The notes below the pieces were generated by a model. The model was not told where the DNA came from. It was given only the letters and a program-made list of their open reading frames with translations, and made no database searches. Of a stretch of 64,000 nt of DNA, positions 43,542 to 52,583 are shown in pieces. The translations under genes were made by a program, and so were the position numbers. Position 1 is the stretch's first letter. Each line of letters opens with the position of its first letter. Location of the stretch: NCBI RefSeq assembly GCF_021389975.1, contig NZ_CP089981.1, positions 3,621,501-3,685,500 of the forward strand. Direction: 5' to 3'. Source of the DNA: Fulvivirga ulvae. GTDB lineage: Bacteria; Bacteroidota; Bacteroidia; Cytophagales; Cyclobacteriaceae.

Positions 43542-44105
43542 ATGACCAGAGAAGACGAACTTATACTTTTTAAAAAGGTCCGTAATGGTGATAAAAGAGC
43601 ACTTGATATGCTCTTTAGAAGCTATTATAACACACTCTGCAACTTCTCCTATTCTATTGTAAAAAATACCGACCTCGTCGAAGAACTCGTTGCAGACATT
43701 TTTTATATACTCTGGCGTGACTGCAAACATCTGGATATAAAGAGAAACCTTAGGGCCTACCTGTTTACTGCCGTCAGGAACAAATCACTTGAGGTGATCA
43801 GAAAAGAGCAAAAATCAGCTGGTTTGCATGAAGAGCTTGGCAGCATGTATCTTTCAACTGAAACCCCGGAGACCAGCCTGCTTTACAATGAACTTAATCA
43901 ACACTATCAAAAGGCATACGAAGCTTTGCCTGAAAAGTGCCGGCAGGTATTCAAACTACATAAAATAGACGGGCTCAGCTACCAGGAAATCAGTGATATA
44001 CTTAATATTTCGATTAAAACTGTTGAAAATCAGATGGGTAAGGCACTCAAGCTGATCCGTGCAGATATTGCTCACTACCAATTGCGATCATTACCTAAAG
44101 GTTAA
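43542..44105 (+). CDS. ECF-type sigma factor of the FecI/Bacteroidota expansion
   Basis: A 187-aa RNA polymerase sigma factor starting MTREDELILFKKVRNG. Region 2 is FRSYYNTLCNFSYSIVKNTD and ELVADIFYILWRD; region 4 includes PEKCRQVFKLHKIDGLSYQE and ISDILNISIKTVENQM. It is followed by a FecR-type anti-sigma gene and a TonB receptor, the standard Bacteroidota cell-surface-signalling order. Confidence 0.92.
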   Translation: MTREDELILFKKVRNGDKRALDMLFRSYYNTLCNFSYSIVKNTDLVEELVADIFYILWRDCKHLDIKRNLRAYLFTAVRNKSLEVIRKEQKSAGLHEELGSMYLSTETPETSLLYNELNQHYQKAYEALPEKCRQVFKLHKIDGLSYQEISDILNISIKTVENQMGKALKLIRADIAHYQLRSLPKG

Positions 44106-44206
44106 TAAGCGACTCCGGGTTTAACAATTTGATAACCATACTATCGTAGGGGTGCACATGATCTTTTCCCCTCTTAAGGGCAGTAAACTGTTGAAGAGAA
44201 AAAATT

Positions 44207-45193
44207 GTGATACCGGAAAACGCACTGATAAAATTCCTGGCTGATGAAGCCAACGAAAATGACATTGATCAACTGCATCAATGGCTTTCTAAAGACACTA
44301 AAAACCACAAAATTCTTACAGAATGGATGGACGCATATTATCATCAATACCAAAACGAAGTGGAATTTGACGTGATCAAAGGCTTTGACCGGCTTAATCA
44401 TAAAATAAACGAACAATCACCGGTATCAACCAGGCGAAAAATACATGATTTTACTTACTGGATGAAACTTGCAGCCGCTATAACCATCCCGGTGCTGATA
44501 ACTCTGATCTTCTTTTTAAACAACCCTATGAGATCAACACAGGTAAGCATGGTGGAAAAGAGCAATCCCTATGGTCAAAAATCTATCATCCAGCTAAGTG
44601 ATGGTACTATTGTTAAGTTAAATGCGGGAAGTTCCATCCGCTATCCTGAGAAGTTTTCTCCGCAGGAAAGGAAAGTTTATTTAAAGGGAGAAGCTTTTTT
44701 TGAGGTGACCAGAGATACAGAAAGGCCATTCCTGGTGATGACTGACGATATAGAAACAAAAGTACTTGGCACTTCTTTTAATATATCTGCCTACCAGCAA
44801 GACGCAGCAATTACAGTATCTGTAGCTACGGGCAAGGTTTCCGTTTCCCATGCCGGCGATAGCCAGGTATACCTCGAACCTTCCGAGCAGGCCCGGTTTG
44901 TAAAAAAAGAAAAGCAACTGTTAAAAAGTAAAATTAACCTGGAAAACACGCTGGCATGGAAAGATAACGTGCTCTTGTTTGATGGCTCTTCTTTTACTGA
45001 AGTTGCACAAAAACTGGAAATGTGGTACGGCATAGATGTAGACCTTAAAAATACGGGAACGGCAAAATGTTCCATCACCGGAAAATTTAAAAATGAAAAC
45101 CTTATAAATGTGCTGGAAGCCATCAGCCTGAGTACCGGCATCAACTATGAGAAAAAAGATGACAAAGTAACCTTTAAAGGAAAATGCAAATAA
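44207..45193 (+). CDS. FecR-type anti-sigma factor (GTG start)
   Basis: A 328-aa anti-sigma regulator beginning at GTG 44207 behind an AAGAG-type ribosome site; no in-frame ATG fits. It has a cytoplasmic anti-sigma N-terminus, one TM helix (LAAAITIPVLITLIFFL), and the FecR domain (PYGQKSIIQLSDGTIVKLNA, RKVYLKGEAFFEVTRD, FLVMTDDIETKVLGTSFNIS) plus a DUF4974-like C-terminus (SFTEVAQKLEMWYGIDVDL). It carries the signal from the TonB receptor's STN domain to the ECF sigma factor. It is followed by a hairpin and then the receptor gene. Confidence 0.93.
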   Translation: MIPENALIKFLADEANENDIDQLHQWLSKDTKNHKILTEWMDAYYHQYQNEVEFDVIKGFDRLNHKINEQSPVSTRRKIHDFTYWMKLAAAITIPVLITLIFFLNNPMRSTQVSMVEKSNPYGQKSIIQLSDGTIVKLNAGSSIRYPEKFSPQERKVYLKGEAFFEVTRDTERPFLVMTDDIETKVLGTSFNISAYQQDAAITVSVATGKVSVSHAGDSQVYLEPSEQARFVKKEKQLLKSKINLENTLAWKDNVLLFDGSSFTEVAQKLEMWYGIDVDLKNTGTAKCSITGKFKNENLINVLEAISLSTGINYEKKDDKVTFKGKCK

Positions 45194-45196
45194 AAA

Positions 45197-45226
45197 ACCC
45201 GCCTCAAAAATGAGGCAGGCTTTTAT
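45197..45226 (+). terminator. Hairpin/attenuator between fecR-like and TonB-receptor genes
   Basis: GCCTCA and TGAGGC pair across a short A-rich loop and are followed by TTTTATT, four nt past the fecR stop. It may reduce read-through so that the receptor has its own promoter, or act as an attenuator. Confidence 0.7.
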
Positions 45227-45317
45227 TGATGATCTCCGGGTTAGCATGCCTGACAAACAACTAACCCGGTATCTAAAGTTAACACCGAAAAAGTATGAAC
45301 CTTAAACACTTAAAACT

Positions 45318-48300
45318 ATGAAAAAAAACTTACTGAAAACAATTCAGGTGTACAGTAAGTACACATTGTATGGCTTAGCTATGCAAATAATACTCTTCAG
45401 TACGCTGGCGGCGTCGGGTATGACAGCGCAAAGCGTATTTGAGGTGGAAATCAACTCAGATATGAAAAAGGGCTCTCTTTCCGAGTTCTTTACTGTAATA
45501 GAAGCAAATTCCGATTTTAGCTTCACTTATAGTCCAAACCAGGTTGACCTTGAAACGAGGGTAAATATACATGAAGAGTACAAAACCGTTGGCGAACTGC
45601 TAACAAAGATCGCTGAAGACACCGATGTAAAATTTAAGCAAATCAACTATGCGATCATAGTAAGCAAAAACAAGAACCGCTTCAGGTTAAATGCAGAAGA
45701 CAAAGGTAAAATAACCGGCAGAGTGCTCGATGAAAACGGACTTCCGCTGCCAGGTGCATCGGTAATGCTTGCTGACCTCGGCAATGTTGGTGCTATAACC
45801 GACAGTGAAGGTAACTTCGTGATCCTTAATGTACCTCCTGGTGAGCATCAGGTTAAAATATCGTTCATAGGTTACCAGGTTTACGAACAGCCCGTTGTAG
45901 CAGAGGCTGGCCAGACGATAGCGGTCAATCTGAAAATGGAGCCGGGTACATTGGTGGGCGAGGAAATCCTGATTATGGGAGACCGTTTAAAGGGACAGGC
46001 TAAGGCGTTAAACCAGCAAAAGACGAACCAAAACATCACTAATGTGGTGGCCTCCGACCAGATAGGAAGATTCCCTGATGCCAATATCGGAGATGCAATT
46101 AAAAGAATCCCGGGCATTACTATACAAAATGATCAGGGAGAAGCCAGAAACATCATTATCCGCGGCCTGGCCCCTGAGCTGAATTCTGTAATGCTCAACG
46201 GCGAGCGCATCCCTTCGGCAGAAGGTGATAACCGGAGAGTGCAAATGGATCTTATTCCTGCTGACATGATCCAGACCATTGAAGTAAGCAAGGCAGTAAC
46301 ACCCGATATGGATGCCGATGCTATCGGAGGAGCAGTAAACCTGATTACGCGCTCTGCTCCTGGTGGCCTCAGGCTCTCAGGAACACTGGCCAGCGGCTAT
46401 AACTTCCTTTCTGAAAAACCCATATGGACAGGCGGCCTTATCGTAGGAGACAGGCTCTTCAACGATAAACTTGGCGTGATCGTGAGCGGTTCATATAATG
46501 ACCATGATTTCGGCTCTGACAACGTAGAGGCCGTATGGGCAGAAGGCGACAATGGCGCTTATGTAGAGGAAATGGATATCCGTGAGTATCAGGTAAGAAG
46601 AGTAAGAAGAAGCCTTTCTGCTGCCCTTGATTACAAAATCAATAACAATCACTCCTTGTTCCTGAAAAGCATGTACAATCACAGAGATGACTGGGAAAAC
46701 AGGTACAGGGTAACTTTTAAAGATATGGGAGAGCCTGACGAGAATGGAGTTTCTTTCGTAGAAACCATTGAACGTGAAACCAAGGGAGGTATTGGTTCCG
46801 GTCGAAATGATAATGCCAGACTCGAAGACCAAAGGGTCAGGAATATAACTTTAGGCGGAGATCACCTGCTCGGAAATATCAAGCTTTACTGGTCTTCTAC
46901 TTATGCCAAAGCTTCTGAAGAGAGGCCACACGAAAGGTATGTGCAGTACACGGCAGAACCCGAAGTAGAAGTTGATGGCGAAGATGAACCTCAGGGCATG
47001 CTGTTCATTCAGGATATTTCAAATCCTAAAAAACCGGTGCTGAGACCAACCGGTGGTGATGGTTTTTCTTTGGGAGGAAATGACCCTGCTCTTCAGGATT
47101 ATTCACTATTCGAACTGGATGAGCTCACGGAGGAAAATCAGCTTACTGAAGAAACTGACTGGAATACAAAACTTGATTTACAACTTCCTTTGGGCGAGTT
47201 TTCTTTCTTGAAATTTGGAGGTAAGCTGAGACGGAAGGAAAAATCAAGAAAGAACAGTTTTACTGAATATGAATTTATCAATGATGAATTTGAAACGCTG
47301 GATGCAGTGCCTAATGAGGATGTGAGTGATCCTGATTTCCTTGCAGGAAGTAGCTATCAGACAGGTGTTTTGGCCAGTGCAGAATGGCTTGGTTCATTGA
47401 ATTTTGCGAATACTGGTCAGTTTGAAGGTGAGGATAAGCCTGAAGAGTACCTGCCTGCCAATTTCGTTGCTAATGAAAACATAATTGCTGCCTATGCCAT
47501 GGTCGATTATCAGTTCAGCAGCAAACTGTCGGCTATAGGTGGCTTAAGAATGGAAAATACGCATATTGAGTATACCGGCAACGAGTTGATCCTCAATGAA
47601 GACGGGGATGTAGCTGGCATCTCATCCGTTACTGATGAAGACAGCTATACCAATGTACTGCCCGGCCTCCACTTTAAGTATGATGTTACTAACAATACTA
47701 TCCTGAGGCTTGCCTGGACTAACACCATTGCCAGACCTAATTACTACAATCTGGTGCCTTTCAGGGAAGTAAACCTTGAGGACAATGAGCTGACGGTAGG
47801 TAATCCGCTGTTGAAGCCAACCACCTCCATGAATTTCGATTTTATGGGTGAACATTATTTCTCCTCAGTGGGAATATTATCGGCAGGCTTTTTCTATAAA
47901 GACATCAACGATTTTATTTATGTCAATCAAACGCAGGATTATGACGATGCCGCAAGCGGACAGACTTTTGACACGTATTTCCAGCCACAAAACGGTGGTA
48001 AAGCCACGCTTTACGGGGTTGAAGTATCTGCTCAGCGCCAGCTCGACTTCCTGCCTGGCATCTGGAGAGGGTTGGGAATTTATGTAAACTACACTTACAA
48101 CCACTCCACGGCTGACGGTGTAACCAATGAAGACGGTGAACCCAGAGAAAGCCTGGAGCTGCCCGGTACTGCTGATCATTTATTCAATGCCTCACTATCA
48201 TTCGAAACTGAAAAGCTTGTATTGCGTGTATCGCTCAACCATTCCAGCGACTATATCGATGAAGTAGGTGGTGATGCATTTTCTGACCGTTATTATGACA

Positions 48301-48488
48301 AACAAACTTTTGTTGATATCAACGGTTCATACGCATTTACGCCACAGCTGAGGTTCTTTTTTGAAGCCAACAACCTGACTAACCAGCCTTTACGTTACTA
48401 TCAAGGTATCGAGGGGCGCACCATGCAGATGGAGTACTATAATGCAAGGTTCAACGCAGGGGTAAAATTTGATTTATTTAAAAACTAA
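45318..48488 (+). CDS. TonB-dependent receptor with STN signalling domain
   Basis: A 1056-aa outer-membrane transporter. In order: signal peptide (MQIILFSTLAASGMTAQS), an STN domain (MKKGSLSEFFTVIEANSDFS, LLTKIAEDTDVKFKQINYAI) that contacts FecR, a carboxypeptidase-regulatory-like domain (KITGRVLDENGLPLPGASVM), a plug domain (NIIIRGLAPELNSVMLNGER), and a 22-strand barrel ending NAGVKFDLFKN. It is next to a beta-propeller phytase, so its ligand may be phytate, inositol phosphates or the metal released from them, but that is inference from gene order. Confidence 0.93.
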   Translation: MKKNLLKTIQVYSKYTLYGLAMQIILFSTLAASGMTAQSVFEVEINSDMKKGSLSEFFTVIEANSDFSFTYSPNQVDLETRVNIHEEYKTVGELLTKIAEDTDVKFKQINYAIIVSKNKNRFRLNAEDKGKITGRVLDENGLPLPGASVMLADLGNVGAITDSEGNFVILNVPPGEHQVKISFIGYQVYEQPVVAEAGQTIAVNLKMEPGTLVGEEILIMGDRLKGQAKALNQQKTNQNITNVVASDQIGRFPDANIGDAIKRIPGITIQNDQGEARNIIIRGLAPELNSVMLNGERIPSAEGDNRRVQMDLIPADMIQTIEVSKAVTPDMDADAIGGAVNLITRSAPGGLRLSGTLASGYNFLSEKPIWTGGLIVGDRLFNDKLGVIVSGSYNDHDFGSDNVEAVWAEGDNGAYVEEMDIREYQVRRVRRSLSAALDYKINNNHSLFLKSMYNHRDDWENRYRVTFKDMGEPDENGVSFVETIERETKGGIGSGRNDNARLEDQRVRNITLGGDHLLGNIKLYWSSTYAKASEERPHERYVQYTAEPEVEVDGEDEPQGMLFIQDISNPKKPVLRPTGGDGFSLGGNDPALQDYSLFELDELTEENQLTEETDWNTKLDLQLPLGEFSFLKFGGKLRRKEKSRKNSFTEYEFINDEFETLDAVPNEDVSDPDFLAGSSYQTGVLASAEWLGSLNFANTGQFEGEDKPEEYLPANFVANENIIAAYAMVDYQFSSKLSAIGGLRMENTHIEYTGNELILNEDGDVAGISSVTDEDSYTNVLPGLHFKYDVTNNTILRLAWTNTIARPNYYNLVPFREVNLEDNELTVGNPLLKPTTSMNFDFMGEHYFSSVGILSAGFFYKDINDFIYVNQTQDYDDAASGQTFDTYFQPQNGGKATLYGVEVSAQRQLDFLPGIWRGLGIYVNYTYNHSTADGVTNEDGEPRESLELPGTADHLFNASLSFETEKLVLRVSLNHSSDYIDEVGGDAFSDRYYDKQTFVDINGSYAFTPQLRFFFEANNLTNQPLRYYQGIEGRTMQMEYYNARFNAGVKFDLFKN

Positions 48489-48568
48489 AAAATAGTAGTT
48501 AGTCCTGAGTCATGAGTATTGAGATTGCCTGGGGTTCAGGACTGGTATTTTTAATGAAACCATATACA

Positions 48569-49690
48569 ATGAAATTTAACTATATCTATATATCATCAAT
48601 AGCTATCATATTCGCATCGTGCAGCCAGAAGCCGGCTCAGGAGGCTGCTCCTCCGGTCGAAGTGGTCAGTACAAAATTGAAACCAGTGGTAGTAACCCAA
48701 CCCGCGGCCAATGATACGGATGACCCTGCCATTTGGGTCAATCCTGAGGATGCTTCAAAAAGCCTGATCATAGGTACGGATAAAGGTAACGAGCAAGGTA
48801 TCGGCGCGCTGTACGTTTATGATCTGGATGGAAACATTATCAAGGATAAAACGGTAGAGAATATCAAGCGCCCTAACAATGTGGATATTGCCTACAATAT
48901 AATGATCGGTGGAGAGTCAATGGATATTGCTGTATGCACAGAGCGATATACCAATTCTCTGCGGGCCTTCGCGCTTCCTTCTATGAAGCCGGTTGACAAT
49001 GGTGGTATTGAGATCTTCCTGGGCGAGGAGCTGCGTGAGCCTATGGGTGTTGCGCTTTATCAAAACCCGGAGAGTGGTAAACTTTATGCCATAGCGGGAA
49101 GAAAGACCGGCCCGGATAGCACTTACTTATGGCAGTACCTGCTGGAAGACGATGGCCAGGGAAACCTGAAAGGTACCCTTGTACGGAAGTTTGGCGCCTT
49201 TAGCGGAAGAGAAGAGATCGAGGCCATTGCCGTAGACAATGAACTGGGGTATGTCTATTATTCAGATGAGACTTATGGCATCCGTAAATACTATGCTCAC
49301 CCTGACAGTTCCAACACTGAACTGGCATTGTTTGGCAATCATGGAGAGTTCACCCAAGACCACGAGGGTATATCTATTTATAAAACTGAAAATGGCAAAG
49401 GCTACATTATCGTATCTGACCAGCAGGCCAACAAGTTCCATATTTTTAGCAGGGAAGGTTCTGAAAATAACCCTCACGACCACAGGCTAATGAAAAGTAT
49501 AGATGTATCAACTTCGGAAAGTGATGGCAGTGATGTTACCAGCCTGCCACTTAACGACCGCTTCAAACATGGCCTGTTCGTAGCCATGTCTGATGACAAG
49601 ACTTTCCAATTCTACCGCTGGGAAGATATTGCCGGCGAAGATTTGGAAATAATGGATGTGAAGGCGGATAAAGTGCTGAAAGCTCAATAG
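48569..49690 (+). CDS. Beta-propeller phytase, lipoprotein
   Basis: A 373-aa 3-phytase-type enzyme (BPP). The ATG at 48569 gives the signal peptide KFNYIYISSIAIIFASC with its lipid Cys; an upstream ATG is also in frame. Family motifs are NDTDDPAIWVNPEDASKS, RPNNVDIAYN, EIEAIAVDNELGYVYYSDE, DHEGISIYK and VSDQQANKFHIF. BPPs bind Ca2+ and remove phosphate from phytate. It is the last gene of the sigma-FecR-TonB receptor unit, so induction by the ligand is likely. It ends at a bidirectional terminator. Confidence 0.94.
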   Translation: MKFNYIYISSIAIIFASCSQKPAQEAAPPVEVVSTKLKPVVVTQPAANDTDDPAIWVNPEDASKSLIIGTDKGNEQGIGALYVYDLDGNIIKDKTVENIKRPNNVDIAYNIMIGGESMDIAVCTERYTNSLRAFALPSMKPVDNGGIEIFLGEELREPMGVALYQNPESGKLYAIAGRKTGPDSTYLWQYLLEDDGQGNLKGTLVRKFGAFSGREEIEAIAVDNELGYVYYSDETYGIRKYYAHPDSSNTELALFGNHGEFTQDHEGISIYKTENGKGYIIVSDQQANKFHIFSREGSENNPHDHRLMKSIDVSTSESDGSDVTSLPLNDRFKHGLFVAMSDDKTFQFYRWEDIAGEDLEIMDVKADKVLKAQ

Positions 49691-49716
49691 TTTTTTTAGA
49701 TTTCTTCATTTGGTTT

Positions 49717-49753
49717 AGACCTCCAAGCTTTTTGAAGCCTTGGAGGTCTTTTA
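49717..49753. terminator. Bidirectional terminator hairpin
   Basis: AGACCTCCAAG and CTTGGAGGTCT pair and are followed by TTTTATT, between the convergent phytase and nucleotide-cyclase genes. The arms are the same as those of the terminator at 17014-17042. Confidence 0.88.
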
Positions 49754-49766
49754 TTCGGATGCATCT

Positions 49767-50480
49767 TCAATTCCCTATATAAGGCTTTCCCAACAGATGT
49801 ATCCTGCATGGCCCGACAACACCTTTCAGGCTAATCTCTGCTATTGGCTGGTCTGTCGGTGGATTGTTAAGCATTTCAAAGGCGGCGGCAGAAATGATAA
49901 AGTTATTGTTCAGTTCTTTGGTGGCAGCCTCCAGCCTGGAAGCAATATTGACCGGATACCCCATTACGATCAGGTGATCTTTGCCTCCTAAATGAATAGT
50001 GCCTGTAGCCACCTTGCCAGCGTGGAGGCCTATGCCTACATCAATACGTTGATTCAGTTTTTTTACAAATACATTTTCGTTCAGGCTTTCGAGGCTTTCT
50101 AAAATGGCTTTCCCTGCCTTTACAGCTGATGCTACAGCTTCTTCTACGCTACGGTCAAATCCGAAAGCTGCATAAAAGCCATCACCGGAAGTCTCGATGA
50201 TCTGTCCGTGGTTTGACCGGATGATAGTCTGAAACGAGGAGAACAGCTTCCTGACAATGTAGATCACCTCATGCGCTGTATGCCGCTCAACAAATGGGGT
50301 GAAATTGCGGATATCAAGAAAGAAGAGAGCCATTTCCCGTTCTTCTTCCTTTGGCTGCGTCCAGAGGTCTGCCTGTGAGGTATCTTGTGTGGCAGCCTTT
50401 CTGTTTTTCTTTAATCTTCTGTTTATATCAACCTGTATGGATTGCGAGACACTCGGGGTAAATAATTTTAGCTGTTTCAT
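49767..50480 (-). CDS. Class III adenylate/guanylate cyclase
   Basis: A 237-aa protein with a basic N-terminal ~50 residues and one CHD cyclase domain. Metal-binding Asp residues are in LFFLDIRNFTPFVE and IIETSGDGFYAAFG, and the C-terminal catalytic Asn/Arg in MGYPVNIASRLEAATKEL. No transmembrane or sensory domain was recognised, so it is probably a soluble homodimer. It could supply cAMP for the several Crp-like proteins in this region, although most lack a clear cAMP motif. Confidence 0.9.
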   Translation of the reverse strand: MKQLKLFTPSVSQSIQVDINRRLKKNRKAATQDTSQADLWTQPKEEEREMALFFLDIRNFTPFVERHTAHEVIYIVRKLFSSFQTIIRSNHGQIIETSGDGFYAAFGFDRSVEEAVASAVKAGKAILESLESLNENVFVKKLNQRIDVGIGLHAGKVATGTIHLGGKDHLIVMGYPVNIASRLEAATKELNNNFIISAAAFEMLNNPPTDQPIAEISLKGVVGPCRIHLLGKPYIGN

Positions 50481-50795
50481 GGGGTCAGTCAGTTTTTAGT
50501 GTGTTGGTTCCTTTGTTTTTATAAAGGTATTATGCACTTGTGACAGCCCTATGTCAGCAGGGAAAATGAGAATTGTTTTTTTTATAAAAAAAATGAGAAC
50601 CCAGGCCTGTTATGATCGTGAGAGGCCCGTTGATAATGAAGACAAAGCCACTTTCTTCATGAGAGAAGCTTGCTTATTTATTTTACAAAAGTCATATCAA
50701 AATTCAGGTAGCCGGGTTTGAAATGACATACGAGACTTCTGATATGACTTCTATTATTTTGGTGCTGCATACATATCACTACAGGGTTGTGAGTT
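50481..50795. other. Gap upstream of the cyclase gene
   Basis: The DNA near 50481 must hold the promoter of the minus-strand cyclase; the rest is the 3' flank of the small TM gene at 50796. A 42-codon plus-strand reading frame exists near 50594 but has no supporting features. No structured RNA or hairpin of note was recognised. Confidence 0.4.
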
Positions 50796-50951
50796 TTATT
50801 CAAATAACTGACTGTAAATGATAAAGCCTGCAATGGCAGCCGTCACTATGGCAATAGTACCAACCACAAAATTAAAGGTTGAATTGGCACTGCATGAGTC
50901 TATGCGGTTTTGGGCTTCATCCGGTTTCATATTAGCAGTTTTAGTTTCCAT
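50796..50951 (-). CDS. Small single-TM protein, 51 aa
   Basis: Translation of the minus strand gives METKTANMKPDEAQNRID, then SCSANSTFNFVVGTIAIVTA and AIAGFIIYSQLFE. It has a polar N-terminus, a Cys shortly before one TM helix and a stop at 50796. It lies 18 nt downstream of the metzincin-like gene and is clearly part of that cluster. Its Cys-then-TM layout resembles the CGCTAGSIATGIAILLVF segment of the membrane protein at 51950-52357. Possibly a membrane-active peptide or an immunity/anchor protein. Confidence 0.7.
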   Translation of the reverse strand: METKTANMKPDEAQNRIDSCSANSTFNFVVGTIAIVTAAIAGFIIYSQLFE

Positions 50952-50969
50952 GATCTTTTCATTATAATT

Positions 50970-51938
50970 TTAAAGGTATACACAATGTTTGCTACCGCGA
51001 ACAGTTGCTATTTGTAGAGCAGTTAACGTTGGGTTTGTGAAGGGTACTGAAGGATTCATCAGATTGGTGCCTCCATCATGTGGCAGCCAGCAGGCATGCC
51101 CGATTTCATGACTGGCCATAAAATTACTAACAGCTGTTCCTGCTTCCACTACAACATAGTTATGAGTAGAGCCAAAGCTGCATCCCCGTGTAGTGCTTGA
51201 TGGGGTATCCGGAGTTACATTTTGAACAATAAACACAATAATTTCAGCTCCATAACCTATTACTCTTCTAAAACCATCGGTGAACTTGCAGGTAGCCGCT
51301 GCAAATTCGAAGTATGAACCGGCAAGCCACCAGTCGTTAAAAAAACCACCGGCATCACATCCCACAGTGAGGCCTGCATCAGGAGGCTTCACTCCCGTAT
51401 GGCAAATCCCCGTGAATATCATATTGATATTGCAGGTTTGATCGAAAAAGGCAATGGCTGCATTTACCTGATTCATTATATCTGCATCAGTAGCGATAGG
51501 GGTCCCTCTGACGCTGGGTACAACAACTCCGAAATACATCTTCTTACGCAGGCGCAAACCTGCCCAGGAGACTAAGAAATCTATGAGACCTGCCAGCCGC
51601 CAGATAATTTCTGTTACCCAGTTCAAAATAGTACGAATAATACCTCCTATTACAGGAATGCTCAGAATGAGGTTAACAATGAAGCCCACTACATCCAAAA
51701 TGACGTTTACGATCTCACAAACAATCCGGGTAACCCATTTGCCAACGGTGACTACCACCCAGCGAATAACTTTAACCGTTACCCATACAAGCCAGCAAAA
51801 AAGTTTATTTAAACAGAGCATCCACCAATTACATGGCTCTTCGCGGCAGCGCTCTTCCTGACGGTTCTCCCATTCTTCGATAGGCTGTTCGATTTCCTCC
51901 TCGATCCACTCCTGTACTTCACGGCATACTCTTCCCAT
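50970..51938 (-). CDS. Metzincin-like zinc metalloprotease with long hydrophobic N-terminal region
   Basis: A 322-aa protein. Residues ~1-36 are acidic and Trp/Glu-rich (EVQEWIEEEIEQPIEEWEN). Residues ~39-125 are an extended, Trp/Val-rich hydrophobic stretch that may form several membrane-inserting helices. Residues ~135-322 form a protease domain with HEIGHACWLPH (HExxHxxxxxH; the usual metzincin Gly is Trp here) and a Met-turn-like NLMNPS. Several Cys suggest disulfides outside the cytoplasm. No ordinary signal peptide was seen. It may be a secreted or injected toxin-type protease or a membrane-anchored processing enzyme. Confidence 0.75.
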   Translation of the reverse strand: MGRVCREVQEWIEEEIEQPIEEWENRQEERCREEPCNWWMLCLNKLFCWLVWVTVKVIRWVVVTVGKWVTRIVCEIVNVILDVVGFIVNLILSIPVIGGIIRTILNWVTEIIWRLAGLIDFLVSWAGLRLRKKMYFGVVVPSVRGTPIATDADIMNQVNAAIAFFDQTCNINMIFTGICHTGVKPPDAGLTVGCDAGGFFNDWWLAGSYFEFAAATCKFTDGFRRVIGYGAEIIVFIVQNVTPDTPSSTTRGCSFGSTHNYVVVEAGTAVSNFMASHEIGHACWLPHDGGTNLMNPSVPFTNPTLTALQIATVRGSKHCVYL

Positions 51939-51949
51939 TGTCTTGATGT

Positions 51950-52357
51950 TTAGGTTCTGTAATGATTACCGGGCTTGTGCTCAATAAATGTCAGAATACT
52001 TCTGATCAGTATGACCATTTGAATACGAGCATGCAATATGCTGATGGCTTTACCAAGGGTAGCAGCTAAGGCAATAGCGATGATTGGCACTACCAATTGT
52101 TTCAGACTTAAAGAGAATTCAAGAATACCAGTAAGGTAACTGCAAAAGACGAGCAATATGGCAATTCCTGTTGCTATGCTACCTGCCGTACACCCACATT
52201 GATTTTTATAGCTATTTAATTGTTGGCTGATCTGCTGATTTATCAAAGGGGGGAAATCAGGAACAGAAAGCTGGTAATCAACTTTACCCATAGCAAAAAT
52301 GGCATGGAACAGGTCACCAGTCTTGCGCAGTTGCTCTATGGAATTGATTTGATTCAT
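51950..52357 (-). CDS. Hypothetical membrane protein, 135 aa
   Basis: It has a cytoplasmic-type N-terminal part (MNQINSIEQLRKTGDLFHAI) and two hydrophobic stretches (about residues 57-80 and 83-125, the first starting CGCTAGSIATGIAILLVF). It lies 11 nt upstream of the metzincin-like gene on the same strand and is the first gene of the cluster. Possibly an immunity or export partner of the protease. No family was recognised. Confidence 0.65.
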   Translation of the reverse strand: MNQINSIEQLRKTGDLFHAIFAMGKVDYQLSVPDFPPLINQQISQQLNSYKNQCGCTAGSIATGIAILLVFCSYLTGILEFSLSLKQLVVPIIAIALAATLGKAISILHARIQMVILIRSILTFIEHKPGNHYRT

Positions 52358-52583
52358 TAGCAGTATTGATCAGAAAATAATAGCCAAGTTCAATAAAATT
52401 ATTCCATGTTAAAAGGGTGTTTTTCCGGTAATATAATCCTGCCGACGTGGGCGTTAGGTTCGTTCTCGTTGGCGTAAGAGGTGCAAATCACTAGCACTAG
52501 CTATACCGGAATACACTTTTCGCGGCTAGCTTTGCCTCTTATTTAAAATCATTTTAAATAACGCCTAAACCTGACCAAGCGAC

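Noticed and set aside
50594..50725. Plus-strand 42-codon frame (MRTQACYDRERPVDNED...)
   Set aside because: No ribosome site, no homology pattern, and overlaps likely promoter DNA of the cyclase gene.
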